A DNA stretch of 64,000 bases from Chamaecyparis obtusa (GCA_027943335.1 BSBK01000760.1:2834001-2898000); one strand, 5' to 3'; shown: positions 1 to 12,548, counted from the stretch's first letter. Numbers and translations are program-made. Notes: a model not told the origin generated them from the letters alone.

Positions 1-1457
1 GAGTGTGCACTCGGTTAAGAGATTAACAAAAGACTGTCAAGTCTACTATGTTAAGAGATTTAACCAAAACTCTATTACTATTGTTAGAAAGAAATAGGTA
101 AATATCTGCTAAGGAAAACATGATTGTCTGATACAAATCAATAAAGTACTGATAAAATATCACCTTTACTGTGATGAATCTCTACTCTAAACTACTCAGT
201 TAGCCTGCTCTAATTCTACTTAATCTGATTTCCTCTATATAATGGTCTGCTCTGTCAACTGATAATCTTGAATTTAGGCAAGTGCTTCAAGTGCTTCTCT
301 ATTCATACATCAGTTCACATCAAAAATGATGTAACATACAAAATATATAACATACAACATTATGCCACTTATACACAATTAGGTTTACAAATCTTAGATA
401 AAACCCTAATATCTACGGTGTACAAAAATAACCTAGATCAAACTATTACATAAGATCTTCATCGTATCTCAACAAAAAGTTGTTCTCGATCTTGGTAAAA
501 CATTTTTTGATCTATTGTAACCATTTGCATAGAAGAATGTGCCATTCCTAAATACTATGCTATTTCCTATGATCCTCGGTAAACACTGTATAAACTGCTC
601 GATGTTTGTTTTGATGCTTGGTGTTTACTATCACTTGGTATTGGTGTCTGTTGATACTCAGTAAACTATTTGATGTTTGGTGTATACACTTAATCAAGTG
701 GCCTTTTTTGCTTATAGTTACCGACTAGATTCATATAAATAACCGACCGATATAATTTGATAACCTTTGATACTAATGACAATCATTAATGCTCAATAGA
801 GATAACAAGGGGCTTATTCTGAACAAGGATCCAAAAGAAAAAAATGATTTTAGGGGTTAAGAACTTATACCAAATAGTTGCACATAGAGGTTTGTCTTCC
901 CTTGAAAAAAACAAAGAACTAGTTGAGGTAACCTAGAATTCTCCATTAGAAGTAGGGGCCCATATAATTTTGCCTTGAAAGTTGTCCCTAATAAACCAAG
1001 ACTATAATTCATTCATAAGAGGATAGAAATTGTTGTCAATAATGCCAACATCCTTCCATTTATTATTTTTCTAGTAGTTAGAAACTTTTAATCCAAAGAT
1101 AGCTTTGGCTTGATTGATTGATTCCTTCCACTCTTGCTTATTGGATAGAGGCTCTTTTTGGATCCAAGGGTCATTCTAAAAACCAATTTTTTCCCCATCA
1201 CCCAGCTTCCATCTTCTCCCCTCAAGAATGATATCTTTCGAGGAATTTATACTATTCCAGATATAAGAACCATTTACTTTATCTTCATTTTTAATATAGT
1301 CCAAATTTCTAGATTAAAAAAGGTACTTGTTTCTTATGATTTCATTCCATTTCTTTCTGTCCCCATAAATTCTCCAAATTTGCTTAGCTGGAGGTCTTTA
1401 ATATTTGTTAAAATGCAATAAGATTAATATAATTCCATGTTTATTTTTCAAATGTAG

Positions 1458-1462
<5 letters not shown>
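1..1462. other. No gene; probable old LTR debris
   Basis: No open frame here is supported by motif or length. The first 830 bases or so resemble Copia LTR debris read on the minus strand: TATATAATGG at about 236-245 gives a TATA-like box on the minus strand, and short CTCGGTAAAC / ACTCAGTAAAC / ACCGAC motifs recall the ACCGAG-rich U3 of Copia A. No terminal TG..CA pair or TSD was found, so the LTR assignment is an inference. The rest (830-1,462) has no recognisable feature. Confidence 0.3.

Positions 1463-1502
<40 letters not shown>
1463..1502. repeat. (AC)20 microsatellite
   Basis: A perfect AC dinucleotide run of 40 bp, flanked by AT-rich TATAT sequence on both sides. It lies outside G1, in the DNA that G1 inserted into. 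Confidence 0.97.
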
Positions 1503-1505
<3 letters not shown>

Positions 1506-1976
1506 GATATATATACATAAAATATGTTTACTTTTTAAATGGTTTTAATATTGGAAATTGATGTGCATTTAATAACATTTTTTGATACTAGCATTGTTTT
1601 AATGATTTATGGCAATCTATTTTTCTTAGAGGATAAACATTTATGTTTACAGAAATTGTTTATGTACGTTGTTGAACTTAAATCCATATTGGTTCATTTT
1701 CAATTCTTTATGATGTAAATGTTATTTATTCATCCTTGAGTGTTTTCCTTTTCTTAAATGAGTTAATGGGACATTAGATGACCTAGGAGGAATACAAAGG
1801 TTGGGGTATGAGTCTTATAGACATGTTTTCTATCTTATGATATGGTGTGTGTGTATTATGCTTTATCGCCCTAAATTGACCATGTAGGCTCATGTTGCAC
1901 TATATTCTGTAAATGGGTATCTTGTAGTCATTTCTAGTTCTTGTGTATGATATTGGATTTGTGATTACCCGGTTGT
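1503..1976. other. Flanking DNA left of element G1, no gene
   Basis: AT-rich, non-coding. It ends in the ATACC target site of G1. Its pre-insertion continuation is at 30,511. Confidence 0.5.
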
Positions 1977-1981
1977 ATACC
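1977..1981. repeat. Left target-site duplication of G1 (ATACC)
   Basis: ATACC directly precedes the left LTR (1,982), and the same five bases directly follow the right LTR (30,506-30,510). Confidence 0.93.
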
Positions 1982-3461
1982 TGTATAGGATAAAATAGGG
2001 ATGGGGTCCTAGAACAATGGTTTGCACATAAAAGAGACCCCAAAGCCAATATTTTACACATACATTTGAATTGTAGTGGATAAAATGTAAATCTAGAAAT
2101 ACTTGAAATCAGATAAAATAAGATACATACCTCATGATGAAATTAAATTGGAAATACCTATTTTCTAGTGCCGGTGCATAGTTTCAGGCAATTTTGCAAC
2201 CTATTTCAGATTGGAAATGCCGAGATAGAGAAAACCCAAAAAAAAAATTTCTTTCTGGAAGTAGGTGGTCTTTGACCCAGATAAAAGGTCAAAGCCTACC
2301 ATGAGATTTTGAAGGTTGACTTTGACTTTGTTTACGAATCTCAGAAGTTCAATGAAAAGTGTATCCAAATCTGCACTTTAATTTGTCATCCTACACCTGT
2401 ACCTACAAGAAAAATGGTTTTGTTATTTGGGGGAGGGGTTTGCTTTAGTCAAACTTTAGTTTGGAATCAACCTTAATAATGGAATTGAAATAGAGAATGC
2501 TAGCAAGTAGTAGAAGTAGATCTAACAACAAAGCTATGATATTCAATAGATAGGCAGTTGTATTTGAAATGTAATCAAGTATATTGATATGAAATCTTGA
2601 ATATAACATTAAAAAATGTAAATCAAAACCTCCATGATTGTATGCTTGGAATCCACCTAAGGGAAGAATGAATGGATCTTGAAGATTAACAAAGGATCTT
2701 GAAGGAAGATCACACCACCATAATGGATACATCTAGGGTTTTGAATGATGAATCTTGAATGCTTGAACCAAATCCCTTCAATGGCTTGAATGCTTGAATC
2801 CTTGATCTTCAATGGAGAACTTAAATGGAGAAGAGGACTTGAATGGATGATTTCTTGAATGGAATGTTTGATCTTTCTTGAGAGTGAACTTGATGGCTTG
2901 TGAATATCTCTTTGAGAGCTTTTGATCATGAAATTGCTTCGTGAATAATGGATGTGAAAATGAGAGAGGAAGGCTTCCTTTTATAGTGATCTAGGGCACA
3001 ATCCTCTAGAGGGGCCACCTTGGGGAATTAAATTCCAATTAGGCCTCAAACCTTTAGGAATGGACCTAAATGAAATATAATTTATGAGTTTACCATTTCA
3101 GAGACCAAAACAGCCAACCCGAAAGTGGGAAAACAATTCTTTCCAAAACCCCACATCCGGAGATCACAGGACCTTGAAACTTGAACCTAGGGTCAAGGAT
3201 GAGGTCGACCCTAACCTAGGTTAGGGATGAGGTCTTCCTTGACCTCTCAAGGTCATCCTCTACCTTTAGGTCATAGATCTCAGGGTTTCAGTCGAGAATG
3301 CTAGGAAAATGCAGCCAAAAAGTGGAAAATGGAGCAGAATCGAGGGAAAATGCCAGATCAAAGCTGAGTACCCATTCAAGGTGTTTGAAATTATCCCAAA
3401 ATGCCTACTCAAAGGGATAAATTCTCTTAACATGGACGTGCTTCCATTTTAAGATGATACA
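1982..3461 (-). repeat. G1 3' LTR
   Basis: 1,480 bp and collinear along its length with 29,022-30,505. It starts TGTATAGGAT and ends GATGATACA on the plus strand. The minus-strand polypurine tract lies just beyond it (3,462-3,475, plus strand TTAAGCCCCCACTT). Confidence 0.93.
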
Positions 3462-3860
3462 TTAAGCCCCCACTTTAGCAAGAGTATGGACTCGATGCAA
3501 ACTCTTGGTAAAGGAGAAGAAAGAGGAGATCCAAGTGGATTCACAATGATATAAAATAACACTTAGCTAAGGACACAAGACCCTAGGCTAAGGATTCTAA
3601 CTCAACATACATGCACGAGGGTGTGAAAAGAGAAAACCAAAAGAACAAGGGTTAGTACAAATCCAAATCAACTAGTAGAGGAAACCTTGCTAAGAAATAT
3701 TTCCTATACTAATATCATATTTGGAAAGCTATCATAAAATCATAAATGATTACATAAGAAAGACAAGAGAAGCACTATAAATAACATAGCTTCATGATCG
3801 AGTCCTACTAGCATGAAAAAAAAAAGAGAGAAAAGAGAAAGTGATTACCTCACCCAGTAA
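3462..3860 (-). other. G1 internal 3' tail with polypurine tract
   Basis: The minus strand reads AAGTGGGGGCTTAA directly before the LTR, a standard polypurine tract for plus-strand priming. The remaining 380 bp have no coding signal. The tail is cut at 3,860/3,861, where the truncated LTR of G4 begins. Confidence 0.75.
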
Positions 3861-4609
3861 GAAAGTAACAGTCTACAAGATCTCGCAGGATCCAAATCTT
3901 TTCCACAACATCAATATTCAGCTAGCCCAGGTCTGCAACACATAGCACACTGGTAGGCACCCAGGAAAAATCTAAACTTGTACTCAAACTTCCAAGCAAT
4001 TTTCCTTCTCCTAAGCTTATAGGCTACTAACTTCCTTCCCAACCCCTCTTGATCCCAAACAACTACCCAAGCATCCTATAAATATTGATTCCTAGCCACA
4101 AGTTAGCTAATGAAACAATAAACCCTTACAAAAAAATATTAAATGCTAAAACATCAGTCAGTTCTCAAATAGCCTTACAAATAAATAAATTCTTGAAGAT
4201 GGCCCCAAACGGTCATCAGATCCACATAGAAGAATGCAACACGCCAGATCTAGGTCCCCACATGTCCAACAATCAATCCATAACTTGAGGAGTGTGACCC
4301 AAATCAATGGAACCAATTGGCCAAGCTGATCCATCCAAACAAACCAAGCCCGTAAGCAAGAACACTGAGAAACACAAAAATAACTGAGTGCCAAACACTG
4401 ACCATGCCAAGCATGATCAAGGAACGCAGTTATCACCAAGCATTCTTCAAAGACCGAGCACCTCAGTAACCACAGAAATTGAGCAACCAGTCTCCCAATC
4501 GAACAATTACTCCACCAAACCAAGATCAAAACTAACAATCTACCTTCAAAGAAAAACATGTTTTTGGTTGATACAGGATTGCCAAGAATCCTAGGATCCT
4601 CCTGCATCA
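3861..4609 (-). repeat. G4 3' LTR, truncated at the outer end
   Basis: It matches 24,913-25,661 over 749 bp with no length change and ends CCTGCATCA like its partner. The equivalent of 24,728-24,912 is missing, so a deletion or an ectopic event removed the outer end against G1. The minus strand carries a TATTTATAG promoter-like box at about 4,077-4,086. Confidence 0.88.
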
Positions 4610-4809
4610 AACACCCCAGGTAAGAAATATTTTCTCATAAGGAAATCAAGAAGGCCTCAAGGGAATCAAAATAGGTATGCCAAATCTTTTCTTCACCCAT
4701 ATCTCCTCTTGTCCTTCATCCCAAGTTGTCTTTACTTTATTCACTATCTCATGCATAATTTCTTCTGCTTTCCACTTTGCTTATCCTTCTAGTCGGCAAC
4801 TGATAGAAA
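4610..4809 (-). other. G4 internal 3' end, non-coding
   Basis: Lies between the end of the G4 reading frame and its 3' LTR. The minus strand next to the LTR reads CCTGGGGTGTT, a weak purine tract. No RT-like motif is visible in any frame. Confidence 0.5.
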
Positions 4810-5118
4810 CTAACTCTGACCACTACTGATCACATCAGAGCCTCGGTAAGGTTCATCCTCTCCAGACCCCTCAAATAACTCAGTATCATCTGCATCTCAC
4901 TATGTCATAAATTTCATCATCTTTTGTACCATCTCTGCCAGCAAGACCATCTGTTTCTTAATCTCAATAAACTCTTCAGATATATCATTTTCCTTCTCTT
5001 TCAAACTAGGCTTTGTAGGAAGAGGTTCATCAATCCTCTTCTCCTGAGGCTTGTCATAAGGACAACACCTGATAACTCCACATCTCTTAGCCCCTGTTTC
5101 CTGTAAAGGTATCAGCTT
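4810..5118 (-). pseudogene. G4 gag-protease ORF, C-terminal part (downstream of the G2 insertion)
   Basis: The frame continues the protease domain across G2. The codon split at the ATGCC site is restored, and the next residues are HKLIPLQETG, typical of the sequence that follows the protease core in plant Gypsy polyproteins. A Lys/Glu-rich, helix-prone stretch and an acidic tail (D/E/G/S-rich) follow, ending at a TAG at 4,810-4,812. Two adjacent stops at 4,897-4,902 (TAG TGA) are each one C-to-T change from CAG CGA. The RT that should follow in an autonomous element is absent. Confidence 0.7.
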
Positions 5119-5123
5119 ATGCC
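5119..5123. repeat. Left target-site duplication of G2 (ATGCC)
   Basis: ATGCC before the left LTR is repeated at 23,214-23,218 directly after the right LTR. Confidence 0.93.
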
Positions 5124-6305
5124 TGTGTGTGTGAATTTTGTACCTGATTTGTAGACACAACACTTTAGTAAAACATTAGAGGTTAGCTAAAATTGAAATC
5201 ATGCAAATAATGGAAAAACTAAACTAACCAAGTGATTTACTACCTTCTAGTAGGTGCGAGTATGATATTCTTAGATTAGACTGAGATCAGTGACCTTGAT
5301 GACACCTAAATGAAGGATTTGAATGCAAAATCTAGATATCAATCAATGCAATTTAATCTATATTTTTGGTTTTTCTATGCAAATTATGATGAAAAATATG
5401 GATATGAAATCTAAAATCTATATGAAAATTGATATGCAATGATTCTAAGATATACAAACAAAGGTGATCTCACAAAACGTGGTTGATTCGCAAAGAAGCT
5501 TTGATTCTCCAGATAGCAATTCACCAACATAAGTTTGCAAAAATATGACATGATTTGTGAAGAGCTGAGGCCTTAATTTTATAGAAATCCAGGGCTTTGG
5601 AGGTGCATGGGAAAAGCCATAAATCACTGTTGATAAACTCAGGTTGATTTTTGAGTTATCAGGAATAAAAGAGATAATTAACTCACAAAAATATGCAAAA
5701 GCAGAGTTTAACTCAAAATAGAGTTTAGCTTTAATTGATAATTGATAGTTGTCTGCTTTTGTGATTGTGCATATTTTATTATGATTTAATTTAATAATGA
5801 ATTGATTTATTTTCAACTTAACTGATTTTGAAAAATAAAACAATTGATTTATGGGTTAATCAATTATTTTTCAAACTTTTATTCAAAAACAATATTATTT
5901 AAAAATTGACAACTTCCTTTAATTAATTAAATAAGAATTTAATCAATTTTTCATAGGATTTTGGATTTATTGTCAAATTTAAATAATACTATTTAGGAAT
6001 AAATAGAATTAACTTTAATTAAACAATTAAGTGGCAGTCTTAAATCTAATTAATTAAATATTGAGAATATTCAATTAATCAAACTTTAGGATCAATAGGA
6101 TTTATCACCAAATAATCATTAAATCAAAGATAATTAGGATAATTAGGAATATTACTAAGAATATTCCCCGATGCAGAATTTATGATAATCAATTAGGATT
6201 CAATGATGTTCAGATGTGCCTTAGGTTAGGACTTTGATGTCGATTTCATTCGATATGCCGATATAGGAGATTAATGAACCTATAGCCCATTTTTGGGGTA
6301 TTACA
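5124..6305 (-). repeat. G2 3' LTR
   Basis: Starts (TG)5 AATTTTG and ends GGGGTATTACA on the plus strand. It is a direct, equal-length partner of 22,032-23,213. A minus-strand TATAAAA box lies at 5,577-5,583. Confidence 0.95.
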
Positions 6306-8859
6306 TTTTGCCCCTCTTTGAATTACTATGCGAAGCGTAGTGGTTCAAAGACAATCTATGTATGATATTGAAATTGATGTTTGAAATTGATAATTGATAT
6401 GAAGCAGAAGCTGATTGAAAGATTTGATATGAAGATAATAGGTCCTGAATGACCAAAGATAATGTTAACTATAAGAGCAAATGAACCGATGATTGTGAAA
6501 AAGTGTCAAAATGCCTGATTTTGAACCTTATGATTGCAAAGAAGTGAGTGACCGATTCCAGACCCGATTGTCCTTATATTGAATCACATTGGTATCACAT
6601 CCGAACCCTTCAGTTTCTGAAGAACCAAGGAAATAACACAAATGAACCAATAGTTACAAAACTGATACAATTTACAAGATTAAGAGAATACCAAATTGAT
6701 ATGAATCTCGATGAATCTGATATGCCCCGAGTGATGATTGATTTGCCTTGAGCAATGAGGTCTTTTGATGAATCAGCAACTAGATGTGGTTGTTGTCTTG
6801 ATTACTGAGGAAAGATATGATTTCAGCTTACAGACTTTGAATGATATGTAATACCATGCCCCCTTGGGATAAAAATTGAAATCTGATAAGAAAATTTAGT
6901 GTTGAATAGTTCAAAAGCATGTTAATTGATTTAAGAAGTGGTTATACACATCTGAGAACACATTCTACATCGTTTGGAGGTCCAGAAGACCAAGTTTGAC
7001 TAGGTTACACCATGAGTTGACCATGGGTGACCAAGTTGAAATTTTGATAGTTTGATGGAAGATAATCAGTTAAGTTGAATATTGGATTTCTATGATGAAT
7101 GAAGGTCGATTATGCAAGCAGTAGTTAATAATATTAATGATCTCAGATTTTGATTTTGATCTTGAAAAAGGATTCTACTTGTTGTTTTGTTGGAGGAACC
7201 TTCGTGTGAGATTCAGCTCTTGTTAGATTTGAAGATGTGATTGAAGAATCATTTAAGCATTGAAGTGGATCCAACCATTGTGAGATCATGCAAACATGCA
7301 AAATGCAAAGAGACATGTAGAATGAAATGCAACCTAAAACCTAGGACCTAGTCATTGATCATGTGTCGGTCATTCTCATCATTGAATTTTTAGGTAACTA
7401 GATAAATCAATACAATGCCCACTAGTTATGAAACCATAGGCATATGAATATCTATTTGTATATGTAGGAATCAATACAACACCCACTGATTATGAAACAA
7501 TGGGCATATGAATATTGATTTTATTTTCGGAATGTCAGATTAGATATAAGCACCAAGGCACAAACGCTAGGATGACTTGAATATCATGTCCATTTTGATA
7601 TAGCAATTTGTATAAGCATCAGAATATAAAGGTCATGATGACTTGAATATGCCTTGTAGTACAAACACATCAAGTAGTCAAGAGATCATTCTAAATCCAA
7701 TGTGAATTACCCATAGTGACCCTTTATTGTTCACATCCTTAGGTAAGATCACGTTTCACAGTAGGAGAAAGAACTCACTAAATAAGACAATAGTTAGATC
7801 AAACTTCCTTTAATTTTTTGGGTATCAATGGTTGAGGTACGCATGGCCATCCAATTCGAGATAGAGGCTCTTATAGTCAGACACCATTTCAATCTAAAAT
7901 TTCCAAAGTTGTTAGATTTTCACACACAAGAAGGAAATAAAGAAAAGATTATGCCCCCAGTCATCACTCTCTAAATCCTGTAAAGGACATCATCGAAGAG
8001 CTTAAAGGAACACAATATGCAAAAATCTCAATGTGAATCAGTCAGCATACAAGGAGATAAAAGCATGTAAAAAGCATAGATTGTTTTCATGTTGAGTTTG
8101 ATGTTGATTGCATTGTTGTAGATGCAAAATCCTTTCTAGAGAGGAGACTGACTGACTGACTTAGATATAGCTTCAAAGGACTTTGACTGGATACGATACA
8201 TCTAAGATACATTGGAGGCCATAGGATATGACATTGATTGCCCCCAAGTGTTAAGCATCGATAGGATACAGACACTTGAGCTGATTGGTGTACAGACTGA
8301 CTTATTGAAAATAGGAATGTTAAAACAAACTAGGAGATATGTACAAACTAAAGCAAGACTAAAAGCTGGGAAAGACCAAGATTGTGCTGATAGATGGAGC
8401 GTTTTGAAACAAGTGGCACCCGTTTGCCAATTTTTCACCATCTTGGTAGATATTTTATTTTTGCTACCAAGGCACCTGTTTCCAAGTTTTCACTAAGGCA
8501 CATTTTTTCTTTTTCTCATTTTTTTGTATTTTTCATTTTTTCAATTTTTTTGATATTTTTAAATTTTTACTTTTTTTTGTACTTTTGATATTTTTTTACT
8601 TTTTTTGTGAATCATCAAGGTGCCTATTGCTAGGTTTTCACCAAGATGTTCCTTTTTTTTTAGGACTTTTTCTAATTTTTAAGATTTTTTCAGGACATTT
8701 TACCAAACACTGAATGTCTTAAGCATAGAATTTCTTTAGATGGAGAACATTAATTGGTTCTCAGAGCTGTTCTCCTTCAGTTGTTGAGAGTTGATAGGCA
8801 CCAAAGCCAAAAGTAGCAACAATAAAAAAAAGGGACCCAGCCAGTTGGGTTCAAACTTC
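6306..8859 (-). other. G2 long 3' untranslated region
   Basis: Non-coding, and homologous (inverted) to G3 46,990-49,361. It contains runs of the imperfect motif (A/C)GGTGAAAACCTAGCAA on the minus strand near 8,400-8,690, spaced by poly-T/poly-A stretches. The polypurine tract CAAAGAGGGGCAAAA (minus) at 6,306-6,320 touches the LTR. Short frames here (for example 8,202-8,496) have no support. Confidence 0.8.
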
Positions 8860-9215
8860 CCCTTGCATTCTCGATGTGATTGATTTTTTGGATTCTCTCT
8901 CAAGACTAGATCACCAACCTAGAATTCTCTGTGTCTAACTTTCTTATTGTACCCTCTAGACATTCTCTTCTGGTATACTCTGAGATGATCATATGCTGCT
9001 TTTCTATGCTCATCTATTAGTTCAAGCTCTTACAACCTAGACACTCTGTAGTCATCATCAGTTACTAGACAATGCATTATGATTCTTAGTGATGGGATTA
9101 AAACCTCAATAGGCAGTACCGCTTCAAACCTATAAACTAAAGTGAAAGGTGTAGCCCCAACAGGCATTCTAATACATGTTCTGATACTTGGTATACTTGA
9201 TAGCATATTTTTCTA
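8860..9215 (-). pseudogene. G2 integrase C-terminal remnant
   Basis: Read on the minus strand with small frame slips, this stretch gives the end of a Gypsy integrase: ATPF-LVY, VLPIEV-IPSL, AYDH-RVYQ, then VGDLVLRENP and PNWLGPF motifs. These are the same blocks seen intact in frame in G3 at 46,560-46,900. It starts abruptly at about 9,215, with no catalytic core upstream. It therefore marks the right-hand breakpoint of the sequence that replaced pol in G2. Confidence 0.8.
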
Positions 9216-10023
9216 TTGCAAACTCCCAAGCAAGATCATATCTTGCGGTCCCAATGTCTAGCAAGTGGAGAACAAGAGGGATTGGAAAGCTGGTGGAAGA
9301 CATAGAAGACAAGAGAATGAAAGATAATGAAGGGAAGAAATCCTCAAGGGAAAACTTGTCAAGGGTACCCAAGCTAGGGAAAATTTTTCATGTAAAGCAC
9401 ATTTGGACAAGCAATGAAAGGCCAGCATAGGATAAGTCACAAAAGCGTAATGCCAAAGAAGGACAAGATGTAGTCCAAAGGAGTAGACATGTCAAGAGGT
9501 TTCAAAGCACCGTGTTTTACTCTTTCTTTTTCAAATCAAGACCAAAGGGGAAAAGGCTAGAATGAATGGAGGAAAATAAATATGAAGGCTAAAAAGGAAG
9601 GGAATGAAAGCAAGATCACTTTAAGATAGCTCAAAAAATAGCCAAATGTTCGTGTATAGATCAACATTGTCAAGATCAAAGAGAGAAGATGGAATGGATG
9701 AGATATGTAGAAGAACTACACATGATGCCTGATTGCCAGGTTTTCATCATGGTACTTATCCAAGGTGCCACAAGGGAGTGGTTTTCACCATACAATGAAT
9801 TTATTTCTCTTTACTTTTGCTACCAAGGCGCCTATTTCCAGGTTTTCACCAAGGCACATTTTCAATTTTTTTTTTTTCTTTTTCTTTATTTTTGGAAGAA
9901 GGAAAGCTCTTTAGATAATACTCCTTGAGAGGATAAACCATGATATGTCAAGGATTCAAAATGATATGCTCAAAGATGCTGATAGGGAAAGGGAGATGGA
10001 AGAGAAAAATGGAGGATAAAGTT
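9216..10023 (-). other. G2 non-coding spacer with a second copy of the GGTGAAAACC motif block
   Basis: No frame is supported. At 9,735-9,870 it repeats the motif block seen at 8,400-8,500 (plus strand: GGTTTTCACCA, GCTACCAAGGCGCCT, then a poly-T run). The motif block, part of the 3' region in G3, is therefore present twice in G2, on either side of the integrase remnant. Confidence 0.6.
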
Positions 10024-12548
10024 TTATGTAAAGCAAGTGAGGTTGGAAGATAGGAGGAATAGGCAAATGAGGAAAAAGGATAGAAGGTAGAAGGATAATG
10101 AATGAAAGGATTGTGAAAGGGTAGATGGAAAGGAAGGCAAGATCAACATCAACACAAACCTTGAAGGGTGGTGAGAGGATGGAGGAAACGTGAATGAAGG
10201 AATACGTGAAGGAATATGGCGAATGGATAGCAGAGGTTGCGGTTTAGGTACATGGAATGGAAGAATGTTTTTGGAAGAAGATGAAGCAGAAGTCTTTGGA
10301 AGCTTGAATGTCAACTTCACTTGTTTCTCAACATCAGACTTTTTCAAGAGAGATTTTGGAATCTAGATAGACGTAGCCTTTTCATTTCTTTTTGATGATT
10401 TAAAGAGAATATTGTCAATGATGGATTTTGCAACCCATACTTGTCTTGTAGTTTTTTTCTTAGATATCTCTTTTGACTTTATGCCTCCATGTTGATTAGA
10501 GGAGACATGGTGATCTTCTTTTTTTGATGGATTTTTGTATTGCTTCTTTTTCTTGTATTGAACATTCAAGTTACTTCCAAAGAACTTGGGACTTGTGGAA
10601 GAAGAAGGAGGATATGACTGGTTTAAATGGGTGGGTGGATGAAAAGGATTCAAGGGTATGCATCTATGTTGATCTTGAGGAAAGATGGGAGATGGAGGGA
10701 TGTAAGGACCCAAGATGGATGGTGAATTAGGAGAGTTAGGAGGGGAAAGTGAAGGAACATAAGGGCCCAAGATGGAAGGAAGGTGTGAAGGCCTTAGTTT
10801 TGGTGGAGGAGGTCCAAGGATGGACGTGGAAAATGCAAAAGGATAATCAATAAGTTCATCAACATTTAGATGACAACCAAGGACATCAGCATCTTTAGAG
10901 TGAGAAATAAGATTTTCAATAGAATCATGGACATCTTGAATATGAGCACCTTCTTTGATAAGATTGTTCAAAGCTTGCAAAGACTTAGGAAGAGTAGAAA
11001 GTGGAAATGAACATGGAGTGGTAGAATAAGAAGATGGAAGACTTTGATCTTGACAAGGAGCTTTGGATAGCACAAGCATACAATTTTTTTCTTGATTTTC
11101 AATAGGCTTAACATTGGAAGTAACAACACCATTTTTACCAACCTTAATTGAAGTATCATCTTTGGAAAGCACAAGTGTAGTAAGGTTATTTTGATTGTGA
11201 ATAAGCTCAATAGTGTAAGTAGTATCGTGATCTTGCTTAGGAGAAGACTTAAGACATGATGGAATGCATGAGAAAGGGTGTGCAGGATCAAAAGAACCAT
11301 GGAACGAATAAGAGACATCATGAAAAGGATCGGATGACATGGAGGTTTCTTGATCTTAATCTTTCTTTATGTTCTTTTCTTTATCATTTTTAGAGTCCTC
11401 TTGACATGGAGCCACTTCTAAGGACAAGGAAGTATGTTGAAATTGTATGGAAGACTTTGGAAGAGATGGTGAAGTTCTAGCTGAAGTAGGCATTATAGAA
11501 TATAAAGGCTTAGGCTCTTTGGGTTTAGCACTATTGAAAGTATTTGTAGCCAAGTGAAGGTTAGCTTGAGTTTCTTTAAGAGGTAGCCCTTCAGAATAAC
11601 TATAGGAAACCGCATGAAAAGTATTAGGACCTTTGGTGGATGAAGGACTTGTGAAAGATTTGAAAGACTTGGAAGCTTTAGGAAATGTATGAGCATTGGA
11701 GGAAGTAGGGGATGGAAGGGAACCATCACAAGACATAGGTTCAACATTAACATGATCTTTCTTGAGATTGTAATCTTTATTTTCAGCATGAGAGTTCTTA
11801 GAGGAGAGATCCTTATAGTATGCACATTTATAACCAGTGCAGAAAGCTTTCTCTTCCTCAAGTGAAGTAGATGTATCATCTGCGTATTGTTCACAAAAAT
11901 CATCAAAGTCTCTTTCAAAATTAGAATCATATGGATCACCATCATGATCTTTCCAATGTGACGTCCCATTTCCAATAAGCACAAGCACATGACAAGGAGG
12001 ACTCTTAGGAATAGAGGTGTCAGAGGTATCATTATATTGTCCATCATCATAGTCATCATAGTCTCCAAAGATGGATGTGTCACTCTCTGTGGAAGAGGTA
12101 TCATAAGGGTTGTCACATTACTCACATTCTATCTAGGGGCAGGGTGACATGTACAAGTCTTTATCAAATGGAAAAGGACATAGAGCTTCCATGGAGAACT
12201 CTTTGGGTTCCTTTTCTTTCTCAAGTTTGTTAAGTTTGACTTGCATGGCATGCATCTGTTTCATCATAGATATGATTAGAATTTCTTCCTCATGTGTACT
12301 GATTCTTTGAGACATGTTAGGAGTTTTAGGACTCCCTGGAATAGATTGATGTAGAGTTTGTTGATTGACTCCTTGAATTGATGGAGGGGGAATGTAACCA
12401 GTTTTAATCAAAAGTTTCCAAGACCGTTGTCTTCGTAAAGACCGGAATTGTAGAGTTGTTCAAGACTTGGACCCTAGATATGAGTCAAAGGTAAGGTATG
12501 AGATGCTTCTCCTGATTTCTTGTGTGAGGAAGCTCTAGTTTCCACCAT
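10024..12548 (-). pseudogene. G2 novel ORF: gag N-terminus fused to an unrecognised acidic/proline-rich protein
   Basis: About 840 codons. The start at 12,546-12,548 aligns with the gag start of G3 (39,577; both begin MVETRASSHKKS). A one-base loss in an A-run near 12,415 shifts the frame. The first 140 codons, up to the LYMSP motif, are gag-like and match G3. From about 12,130 on there is no similarity to gag or pol. Instead there is an acidic Asp/Tyr-rich stretch, a Ser/Pro/Lys region, a proline-rich segment with repeated SILGPY, and a basic Lys-rich region. The last 35-40 residues look hydrophobic, which may just be T-rich DNA. Stops at about 12,127, 12,115, 11,353 and 10,360 are all in one frame, and each is one C-to-T from CAG or CAA. 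The same frame stays open across about 2 kb otherwise, so this was once translated. Function unknown. Confidence 0.75.

Noticed and set aside
4158..4610. 150-codon minus-strand frame, with a partner at 25,210-25,542
   Set aside because: It lies in the G4 LTR, its composition is unlike a protein (Trp/Cys/Leu-rich), and it is shorter in the partner LTR. Chance frame.
5445..5843. 132-codon open frame on the minus strand, also open at 22,353-22,751
   Set aside because: Both lie inside the G2 LTRs and run across the TATA box and the transcript start region. The open state in both copies follows from their common origin. No domain, and G3 LTRs do not keep the frame.
11493..12125. 210-codon minus-strand frame overlapping the G2 ORF
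   Set aside because: It is a shifted frame of the same strand with Met/Leu/Ile-rich low-complexity content. The chosen frame connects to gag and extends on both sides.
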